From Methanobacteriota archaeon (GTDB lineage: Archaea > Altiarchaeota > Altiarchaeia > IMC4 > QMZM01), in the NCBI GenBank assembly GCA_021731385.1, contig JAKFXM010000086.1, forward strand, positions 1 to 9,372: a DNA stretch of 9,372 nucleotides, read 5' to 3'. The notes under the pieces were generated by a model. It worked only from the letters and a program-made list of their open reading frames with translations. It ran no database searches and had not been told where the DNA came from. Positions within the stretch are counted from its first letter, which is position 1, and each line of letters begins with the position of its first letter. Position numbers and translations under genes: made by a program. Shown piece after piece: positions 1-4,687 of this stretch.

Positions 1-17
1 GTTAAATTCAACATCAA
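1..17 (-). repeat. Stranded duplicate of the acylphosphatase 3' region (partial, cut by window edge)
   Basis: Positions 4-17 (AAATTCAACATCAA) are identical over 14 nt to 340-353 inside the acylphosphatase gene, and 15 of 17 positions match over 1-17 versus 337-353. On the minus strand this is the segment coding IDVEF in the intact gene. It starts directly after the last hairpin of array 1. The parallel with the rrp4 tail copy beside array 2 makes me read it as the left-behind ancestral gene end. The copy runs off the window, so its full length is unknown; a chance 14-nt match is possible but less likely given the position. Confidence 0.6.
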
Positions 18-277
18 CCAACCTTCAGAAAGGTTGATGCACAGCCTTTTAACAAAAGGCTGGCGAAAATAAGTGGGGTTCACTTCGTTCACCCCACATA
101 AATTCCATTCATATAAAATTTCAATCGAATTCGCCAACCCGAAAAATTCCTTTCAGGAATTTTTGGGCCCAAAAATCGCTTTGCGATTTTTCGGGTTCTT
201 TTTCGCCAGCGTTTTTCTTTTTAAAGAAAAAGGCTGAGTGTTGATCATCACTAAGGGGTATTTCGCAGAAATATCCC
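12..277 (-). repeat. Hairpin array 1 (seven stem-loops) downstream of acylphosphatase
   Basis: This gene-free block is built of consecutive inverted repeats: 19-25/30-36 (7 bp), 43-50/54-61 (8 bp, loop AAC), 73-79/91-97 (7 bp, then a 2x2 mismatch and a TTC loop), 142-151/155-164 (10 bp, loop TTC), 171-179/183-191 (9 bp, loop TTT), 212-220/223-231 (T/A-rich, tiny loop) and 255-264/268-277 (10 bp with one G-T pair, loop GCA). Longer-range pairings tie them together: AACCCG 136-141 with CGGGTT 192-197 encloses two hairpins joined by the palindrome GGGCCC, and GCTGGCGAAAA 59-69 pairs with 200-210. No coding potential is credible. Shared end motifs with array 2 and the duplicated gene tail at 1-17 suggest an inserted element. 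It could also act as a 3' UTR or terminator structure for the operon. Confidence 0.85.
98..112 (-). repeat. Array boundary motif, internal copy
   Basis: ATAAATTCCATTCAT directly follows the hairpin at 73-97. Its core AAATTCCATTCAT matches the array 2 end motif (2400-2412, AAATTCCACTCAT) at 12 of 13 positions. Its position inside array 1 suggests that array 1 is two units in tandem, or one unit nested beside another. Confidence 0.55.
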
Positions 278-280
278 ATA

Positions 281-295
281 ATAAATTCTGTCAAT
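281..295 (-). repeat. Array boundary motif at the gene-proximal end of array 1
   Basis: ATAAATTCTGTCAAT sits between the 255-277 hairpin and the acylphosphatase stop codon. Read on the minus strand, 288 to 268 matches array 2 (2405 to 2385) at 16 of 21 positions, covering GAATTTA plus the first hairpin arm. This gives the two arrays a related entry end. Confidence 0.5.
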
Positions 296-573
296 CAGTA
301 TCTTATCTCAAAACCTGTAAATTCATTACTTGCTCCTTCAAATTCAACATCAATCTTACGAACATTAGCAACCCTTGGTCCCTTCCTGCACCATTCTATC
401 ATTTCCTTAACCTTTTCCTTCTCACCCTCAAATACTGCTTCCACCCTTCCATCCGGCAGGTTTCTGACCCATCCGGTTAATCCAAGTTTTCCGGCTTTAT
501 CTTCGGTATTTGACCTGAAAAAAACGCCTTGCACCCTGCCGGAGATAAGGACATGTGCTTGGATATTTGCCAT
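295..573 (-). CDS. acyP: Acylphosphatase
   Basis: This small 92-residue enzyme hydrolyses the carboxyl-phosphate bond of acylphosphates such as acetyl phosphate or 1,3-bisphosphoglycerate. The family signature is complete: VLISGRVQGVFFR at 8-20 with the phosphate-binding loop and the family's catalytic Arg (R20), then GWVRNLPDGRVEAVFEG from residue 34 with the family's catalytic Asn (N38). Length is normal for the family. Its ATG directly follows the TAG of rrp42 with no gap, so it is the last gene of the proteasome/exosome operon and is translationally coupled. This is not a usual member of that operon; a link to RNA decay is not evident. Array 1 begins right after its stop, and a partial second copy of its 3' region lies beyond the array at 1-17. 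The intact gene shows no truncation. Confidence 0.95.
   Translation of the reverse strand: MANIQAHVLISGRVQGVFFRSNTEDKAGKLGLTGWVRNLPDGRVEAVFEGEKEKVKEMIEWCRKGPRVANVRKIDVEFEGASNEFTGFEIRY
340..353 (-). repeat. Intact-gene copy of the array 1 flanking repeat
   Basis: This 14-nt segment inside the acylphosphatase reading frame (coding part of KIDVEFEG) is repeated exactly at 4-17 on the far side of array 1. The repeats lie in the same orientation, as expected of a long target or gene-end duplication flanking an insertion. Confidence 0.55.
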
Positions 574-1347
574 CTATTCAATCAGCCTTCTTATATCGTT
601 CCCTTTCCTGAAAGAAAGGTCAACTGCATCAAAAATCTCCTTTTCCGTAAGCATTCCTTTGCCGCCCTTCTGCATCGCATTTATCGTGTCGGTAGTAGCA
701 ATGGTAAGTCTGGTATCCATCGCATATTCTTCATCAATATTCGGATCTATAAGAATTTTGTCTGCTATCTTTGCTACTGTGCATGGAATTGGTATACAGG
801 AAATTGGCAGTTTTCCTGCCCACTCACCACGGATTATTTTACCGTCTTCATACTTTGGCATTCTTGTGTTGAGAAGCGCTGAAATTGCAGCAATCCCTGC
901 AGCATCAATAAGATTCCCGCAATGGTCAAGGATATGGATGTCTATGAACACAACCCAAACCTTGTTTTCCCCGATTAATAATTTTTCTGTCTCAATTGCA
1001 CCTGACTCCCTGATGCCTCTGTCAACAACCCTTGCAATCTCTATTGACTCTTCATCAGGTGGTCCAGACTCAAATCTAGGGGATGCCAATGGTCTTAATT
1101 CGGCACTTGTGATCATAATTCCATCCATGGGTTTGTCCGGATAGGGTTCTCCCACATCCATACTTATTCCCACAAGGACCTTTGTATCTCCGAGATTGGC
1201 AAGCGAGGAACCACACGCCTTCTCATCAATATAGTTCCCGATTATCTCAATCTTTCTATAATCGTCAAATTTCCTTCCATCAATTCTTCTGTCCTCCCTT
1301 AAAAGATTTGTAATGTAATCTTTTTTCAGATAAGATTCAATATCCAT
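574..1347 (-). CDS. rrp42: Archaeal exosome complex non-catalytic RNase PH-like subunit Rrp42
   Basis: This protein forms the alternating hexameric ring of the archaeal exosome with Rrp41. Rrp42 is the non-catalytic partner that helps bind RNA and shapes the active site. The RNase PH fold is visible from RIDGRKFDDYRKIEI through the SPRFESGPPDEESIEIARVVDRGIRES segment to the typical Rrp42 end DPNIDEEYAMDTRLTIA, followed by AMQKGGKG. The length of 257 residues is normal. I chose the ATG at 1347 because GGTGAGG (1358-1352) sits just upstream at good spacing; a GTG at 1356 would add three residues. The start overlaps the rrp41 end by 11 nt, so the two ring subunits are translationally coupled, which suits 1:1 assembly. 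Acylphosphatase follows without a gap. Confidence 0.97.
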   Translation of the reverse strand: MDIESYLKKDYITNLLREDRRIDGRKFDDYRKIEIIGNYIDEKACGSSLANLGDTKVLVGISMDVGEPYPDKPMDGIMITSAELRPLASPRFESGPPDEESIEIARVVDRGIRESGAIETEKLLIGENKVWVVFIDIHILDHCGNLIDAAGIAAISALLNTRMPKYEDGKIIRGEWAGKLPISCIPIPCTVAKIADKILIDPNIDEEYAMDTRLTIATTDTINAMQKGGKGMLTEKEIFDAVDLSFRKGNDIRRLIE

Positions 1348-2077
1348 TGTCCTCACCCATAATATGTTCTATTCTTGCCTTAAGTGTTTCCTTCTGCATT
1401 TCGTAGACCTTCATAGCACCATTTAAAGCAAGTCTGTAAGTCTTATCAAATTCCTCTCTCGTTAATTTGCCATCCATCTGAAGAAGAACAACCTCATTTT
1501 TTCTTGGAATAACTGCAAGGGGCAGATCACATTCACCATAATTATCTTCTTCCTTCATAAGATCAACTACTATCTCACCATCAACCTTTCCGGCAGCACA
1601 TGCTGATACCAAGTCTTTCATTGGAATCCCTGCATCTGCAAGTGCGAGTGATGCTGCAGTCAATCCTACACATCTTGTCCCTGCATCAGCCTGCAGAACC
1701 TCCATAAAAACATCTATAACTGTATTAGGGTATCTCTCCACCATAACAACAGATTCAAGAGCCTCAGCAGTAACCTTTGATATCTCAACAGACCTTCTGT
1801 CAGGACCCGGTTTCTTTCTGTCATCTACAGAGAAGGGTGCAAGATTATAAGTACATCTTAGTAAAGCCCTTGTAGGATTCTGCAAAAATTTCGGATGAAG
1901 TTCTCTTGGACCGTAAACCCCTGCAAGAACCTTGTTTTTACCCCACTCTATATAAGCGGAACCAGACGCCTTTTTTAATACCCCAACCTTCATACTTATA
2001 TCCCTGATTTCATCAAATCTTCTGCCATCAAGCCTCTTTCCGTCCTTTATAAGTTCAATTTTTTCGTTCATTTCCAT
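1337..2077 (-). CDS. rrp41: Archaeal exosome complex catalytic exonuclease Rrp41
   Basis: This is the phosphorolytic 3'-5' exoribonuclease subunit of the exosome; it uses phosphate to release nucleoside diphosphates and can add tails in reverse. The RNase PH fold shows RLDGRRFDEIR at 15-25, GSAYIEWGKNKVLAGVYGPRE, the RNA-binding arginine pair R94-R95 in PGPDRRSVEIS, LQADAGTRCVGLTAA, and the acidic active-site pair D178 and D184 in EEDNYGECDLP, six residues apart as in characterised archaeal Rrp41. At 246 residues it is full length. AAGGA at 2085-2081 is the ribosome site; it is only 3 nt from the ATG at 2077 but 9 nt from the ATG of Met3 at 2071, so Met3 may be the true start. Upstream, instead of the rrp4 stop, lie a stranded rrp4 tail (2086-2115) and hairpin array 2. 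Confidence 0.97.
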   Translation of the reverse strand: MEMNEKIELIKDGKRLDGRRFDEIRDISMKVGVLKKASGSAYIEWGKNKVLAGVYGPRELHPKFLQNPTRALLRCTYNLAPFSVDDRKKPGPDRRSVEISKVTAEALESVVMVERYPNTVIDVFMEVLQADAGTRCVGLTAASLALADAGIPMKDLVSACAAGKVDGEIVVDLMKEEDNYGECDLPLAVIPRKNEVVLLQMDGKLTREEFDKTYRLALNGAMKVYEMQKETLKARIEHIMGEDNGY

Positions 2078-2085
2078 TTTTCCTT

Positions 2086-2115
2086 CTATCCTGAACCTGA
2101 TATTTACCTGTCAAG
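2086..2115 (-). pseudogene. Stranded remnant of the rrp4 3' end
   Basis: On the minus strand, 2115 to 2090 matches 2461 to 2436 (the last codons of rrp4) at 23 of 26 positions with no gap. Kept in the rrp4 frame the remnant reads Leu-Asp-Arg-stop-Ile-Ser-Gly-Ser-Gly-stop. The internal TAA at 2106-2104 differs by one base from the GAA of the intact gene, and the final TAG at 2088-2086 lies 8 nt before the rrp41 ATG, with the AAGGA ribosome site between. That is the expected layout of an uninterrupted rrp4-rrp41 junction, so I infer that this was the original rrp4 end before array 2 arrived. The remnant was then free to decay. Confidence 0.8.
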
Positions 2116-2394
2116 CAAACTTTAATAAAGTTTGATGTAAAAATTGCAGAGCAATTTTTGACACCCGAATTAGCGACTATGTCGCTAATTGGGCATGTAG
2201 CAGAGCGACCAAATCGCTCTGACATATGTCCGAGAGGCGACACAACGAGCCTCAAAGGCTCGGGTGTGTGTCAGAGGCGAAGCCTCTGCCACAAGCCTCT
2301 CAGCCACACAAAAATTTCCTTTCAGGAAATTTCTTGGCCTTAGATTCTTTTGAATCTAAGGATCAAAGTATGAGGTATTACTCCGTAATACCTC
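2116..2394 (-). repeat. Hairpin array 2 (nine stem-loops) between rrp4 and rrp41
   Basis: This gene-free block consists almost wholly of inverted repeats: 2116-2123/2127-2134 (8 bp, loop AAT), 2139-2147/2151-2159 (9, AGA), 2168-2177/2181-2190 (10, TAT; flanked by CCC and GGG), 2201-2208/2214-2221 (8, CCAAA), 2246-2252/2256-2262 (7, CAA; extended by GACACA 2239-2244 with TGTGTC 2267-2272), 2273-2278/2282-2287 (6, GAA), 2312-2320/2324-2332 (9, TTC), 2338-2347/2352-2361 (10, TTTT) and 2372-2381/2385-2394 (10, TCC). GAGAGGC 2232-2238 pairs with GCCTCTC 2295-2301 and encloses two of these as a three-way junction. It interrupts an otherwise tight operon and would be transcribed as leader RNA of rrp41. 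Small open frames crossing it lack recognisable protein features and run through the stems. Confidence 0.9.
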
Positions 2395-2396
2395 TT

Positions 2397-2412
2397 ATTA
2401 AATTCCACTCAT
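2397..2412 (-). repeat. Array boundary motif at the gene-proximal end of array 2
   Basis: ATTAAATTCCACTCAT follows the last hairpin (2372-2394) and precedes the rrp4 stop. AAATTCCACTCAT differs by one base from 100-112 in array 1. In all three clear cases (98, 281, 2397) the motif lies 0-3 nt from a hairpin of similar size, which points to a common end sequence. Confidence 0.55.
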
Positions 2413-2425
2413 TAATTTTCTTCAA

Positions 2426-3097
2426 TTAAATTCTGCCTAAATCTGATATTTCCCTGTCAAGAATTTCACTAATCTTATTGGTCAATCCCTGCGTTAAAGC
2501 CTCCGCTTCTATCTTTTTTATTATATTTATGACAAGTTCGGTATTTTTGCCTTTTATCCATATTCTGCCGTTTTGTCCTACAACTATATTGCAACCTGTT
2601 TTGTCGCGTATCATATTCAGCATTGATTTTTTCTTTCCCACTATTCTGGGAATCCGCTTAGGGTCCACCTCCATAACAAATCCGCCCTTGAGTTCTCTTG
2701 GACCACTAAGAATAGACGAATTTACCTCATCAACATATATTATCTTTGTACTTATGACATCCCCTATATTGAAGTATTTTCTTAGGTTTATATCCCTACT
2801 CATTGAATTTACTAAAATTTCCTCCCTGGGCATATTTGCCGTATATGGTGAGTTTATGTCAACATCACAGCCCCCCCTTGATACTTCTGTTATTACCCCA
2901 ATAACCAAATCATCAGTCTTGGGGATATACGCACCACTTGCAGGTATGACATTTACCTTACCTTTGTCTATCCTCAGCGTACCCTGAACAGATGAAAAAA
3001 TGCCTTTGTCTTCCCTGAAACAGTTTATGTCATGGTGCACATTCTCTCCGATTAATTGTCCCGGGATTACTATTTCCCTGTCTGAAACATTCGACAT
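2426..3097 (-). CDS. rrp4: Archaeal exosome RNA-binding cap subunit Rrp4
   Basis: Rrp4 forms part of the trimeric cap over the exosome ring entrance and feeds RNA into the pore. Numbering from the TTG at 3103, the N-terminal domain holds VIPGQLIGENV, the S1 domain spans about 62-135 (DDLVIGVITEVSRGGCDVDI onward), and the KH domain about 145-205 contains the family's IPRIVG core and CNIVVGQNGRIWIKG. The KH GXXG loop reads G156-K-K-K159, lacking the last glycine. I chose the ATG at 3097 because GAGG (3108-3105) is 7 nt away; ATG 3100 is also possible, and TTG 3103 is too close. The gap to SBDS is about 28 nt. Its last 12 codons are the copy whose original counterpart lies beyond array 2, so the present tail (ending DLGRI) was probably supplied with the inserted element. 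Confidence 0.96.
   Translation of the reverse strand: MSNVSDREIVIPGQLIGENVHHDINCFREDKGIFSSVQGTLRIDKGKVNVIPASGAYIPKTDDLVIGVITEVSRGGCDVDINSPYTANMPREEILVNSMSRDINLRKYFNIGDVISTKIIYVDEVNSSILSGPRELKGGFVMEVDPKRIPRIVGKKKSMLNMIRDKTGCNIVVGQNGRIWIKGKNTELVINIIKKIEAEALTQGLTNKISEILDREISDLGRI
2436..2461 (-). repeat. Intact-gene copy of the array 2 flanking repeat (rrp4 tail)
   Basis: This 26-nt segment at the end of the rrp4 reading frame recurs in direct orientation at 2090-2115 (23/26 identical). On the plus strand CTGATATTTCCCTGTCAAG compares with CTGATATTTACCTGTCAAG. Similarity stops sharply at 2461/2115, on the array side of the remnant. The pair flanks array 2 like the ends of an integrated element. 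Confidence 0.85.
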
Positions 3098-3125
3098 CAT
3101 CAATCCTCTAACACAGAAAAAATGC

Positions 3126-3818
3126 CTATCTTAAAACCTTTATCGTTGCCTCACCATGTGTCAACCCATTGATTCTGCTGTAAAATTCATCCTGAAGACC
3201 GCCAGGAATTTCCAAAAGACAGATTAAATCCCCCGCAGCCCACTCCTCCTTTTTTATCTCTCCAAACTCCCGTAAAATTCTGTGGCAATTTCCAGAATAT
3301 GCTGCAGGAATTTTTACAGCAATCTCAACCGTTTCGAATCTTATCGGTAAAATTGGTCTTATTGCTTTTACAGCATTTTCAACCTGCTCATTTGCGTTTT
3401 TTGTTATGTCAACATTGAATCTTGCCTCTTCCAGAGCCTTTTCAATCCTGTTTGGTGGATGTGGTGTCTTTGTCTGCGGATTTATGGCATTTCTTGCGAT
3501 TATTGCTATTATCTGCCTTTTTTTATTGTCAAGCATCTGCTTTCTCTGCTCTGTGGTCAGATGAAGTTCGCCTTTTTTTATTATCCTGCCGGCAATGTCA
3601 TTGGCATCAATAGTACCAAAGACCTTAATCATTGATTCATCAGGTGCCCTGTCTCCTGCACTCGCATCTTTGAATATGGTACATACAGCAAGAACATTAT
3701 CAATGCTTATATCCTTACCGCCTTTATAATCTAAGGCCAAATCTGGATCAACAAGGATTTCAAATGTTTCTCCATGAGTCTTTAATCTGGCAATTACGGC
3801 TTTGTCCAGACTTACCAT
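3126..3818 (-). CDS. sbds: Ribosome maturation protein SBDS homologue
   Basis: This is the archaeal orthologue of the Shwachman-Bodian-Diamond protein (yeast Sdo1), which in eukaryotes helps release eIF6 from the 60S subunit; the archaeal role in large-subunit maturation is inferred from the family. Domain I is the N-terminal VSLDKAVIARLKTHGETFEILVDP through about residue 90, with the LHLTTEQRKQMLDNKKRQII motif opening domain II, PHPPNRIEKALEEARF in domain II, and an FETVEIAVKIPAAYSG ferredoxin-like domain III. The 230-residue length is normal. I start at the ATG at 3818 (MVSLDKAV) because this matches the usual archaeal N-terminus; a GTG at 3836 would add six atypical residues, and neither has a clear ribosome site. 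It sits 59 nt after psmA and before rrp4, its conserved archaeal place. Confidence 0.96.
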   Translation of the reverse strand: MVSLDKAVIARLKTHGETFEILVDPDLALDYKGGKDISIDNVLAVCTIFKDASAGDRAPDESMIKVFGTIDANDIAGRIIKKGELHLTTEQRKQMLDNKKRQIIAIIARNAINPQTKTPHPPNRIEKALEEARFNVDITKNANEQVENAVKAIRPILPIRFETVEIAVKIPAAYSGNCHRILREFGEIKKEEWAAGDLICLLEIPGGLQDEFYSRINGLTHGEATIKVLR

Positions 3819-3877
3819 TTTATTCAGAAAAATCACAAAGAGATAGGTTTATTTCCATTACTTTATGGCAGATTTAC

Positions 3878-4630
3878 TTACCCTTCGGATTTTACCTTTT
3901 TTTGAGCCTCAAATTCCTTTTCCAGTCTGCTTAAAGATTTTCCGACCTCCTCCTTATCTACCTTCTTATATTTCTGCTTTACCTCTATTGTGATCATATC
4001 TATATTTTCCTTTTTTATTTTATCCTCTGACACGGCATTAAGACCACGTAATGCCATATCAATGGCATCTGATCTGAACATACCTTTTTTGTAGTACTTC
4101 TCAAAGACCTTTTCAACATCATTCTTTCCAACCCCTATTGCGGTGGCAGTATACTGTGTAAACGCCCCACTGGGGTCTGTCTCAAATAGGTAAGAATCAT
4201 CATTTACACCTGCTATAAGAAGTGCGGTACCAAACGGCCTTGCACCCCCATACTGGGTGTATGCCTGCTTTATATCGCATATACTCCTTGTAAGTGTTGC
4301 GACACTCATTGCTTCATTGTATGCCATCCTGTTTCTCTGAGCCATTATTCTTGCATCCTCTATCAGCCTTCTTGCATCTGCCACAAGACCAGAGGTTGCT
4401 ATACCTATATGCTCATCAACCTGGAATATCTTCTCTATGGACTGTGGAATTATAAGGGGGGATGCAATGTTTCTATCCACTGCCAGAAGAACACCCTTTT
4501 CATATGTGACACCACAAGCCGTAGTTCCCCTTTTTACTGCCTCTCTTGCATATTCAACCTGAAAAAGCCTTCCATCAGGACTAAAAACAGTAATTGCCCT
4601 GTCATATGCCGCTGGTCCTACTGGATACAT
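3878..4630 (-). CDS. psmA: 20S proteasome alpha subunit
   Basis: This subunit forms the outer heptameric rings of the archaeal 20S proteasome, gating substrate entry and docking the PAN or Cdc48 ATPases. The alpha-type signature is complete: YDRAITVFSPDGRLFQVEYA at 9-28 followed by REAVKRG, with the N-terminal gate residues Y-D-R at 9-11. K67 in QSIEKIF lies where the ATPase C-terminal tail pocket lysine is expected. GIATSGLVADARRLIEDAR and GGARPFGTALLIAGV follow. The charged C-terminus (about 215-250) looks helical. At 250 residues it is full length, and it keeps no N-terminal propeptide or catalytic threonine, as expected for alpha. It has GAGGT 8 nt before the ATG and a TATA-like site further up, so it can be transcribed separately from the two genes upstream. 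No beta subunit is in this window. Confidence 0.98.
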   Translation of the reverse strand: MYPVGPAAYDRAITVFSPDGRLFQVEYAREAVKRGTTACGVTYEKGVLLAVDRNIASPLIIPQSIEKIFQVDEHIGIATSGLVADARRLIEDARIMAQRNRMAYNEAMSVATLTRSICDIKQAYTQYGGARPFGTALLIAGVNDDSYLFETDPSGAFTQYTATAIGVGKNDVEKVFEKYYKKGMFRSDAIDMALRGLNAVSEDKIKKENIDMITIEVKQKYKKVDKEEVGKSLSRLEKEFEAQKKVKSEG

Positions 4631-4638
4631 TTTACATT

Positions 4639-4681
4639 ACCTCTTTTTAGATTACAAATTATTTGATTTATAGTTTAAATA
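4639..4681 (-). promoter_or_regulatory. Probable psmA promoter and Shine-Dalgarno
   Basis: Read on the minus strand, TATTTAAAC (4681-4673) lies about 47 nt before the psmA ATG, and GAGGT (4643-4639) lies 8 nt before it. A start point some 25 nt after the TATA-like site would leave a short leader carrying the ribosome site. The TATA match is moderate; transcription from the upstream operon promoter is also likely. Confidence 0.5.
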
Positions 4682-4687
4682 GCATCG

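Noticed and set aside
136..197. tRNA or other cloverleaf RNA gene
   Set aside because: The branched fold has only two internal hairpins, and no TTCGA-type T loop, anticodon arm or CCA-proximal acceptor stem can be placed.
12..277. CRISPR array
   Set aside because: There is no regularly spaced identical direct repeat; the units are inverted repeats of differing sequence with almost no spacers.
238..480. An 80-codon plus-strand frame opposite the acylphosphatase
   Set aside because: It is the antisense shadow of a confidently identified gene and part of array 1.
1348..1356. GTG start for rrp42 at 1356
   Set aside because: The GGTGAGG ribosome site overlaps it; the ATG at 1347 is correctly spaced from this site.
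2116..2394. A set of ordinary Rho-independent-like terminators
   Set aside because: Nine hairpins in a row without consistent U-tracts, lying inside an operon with a required downstream gene and flanked by a duplicated gene tail, do not fit simple termination.
12..2412. Known insertion sequence or MITE with terminal inverted repeats
   Set aside because: The outermost sequences of each array are not inverted repeats of each other, there is no transposase, and the flanking duplications (at least 14 and 26 nt) are longer than usual IS target duplications and match gene tails.
2055..2429. Small open frames of 61-67 codons on both strands across array 2
   Set aside because: They run through the hairpin stems, show no protein-like features, and one overlaps the rrp41 start; open frames here follow from the palindromic composition.
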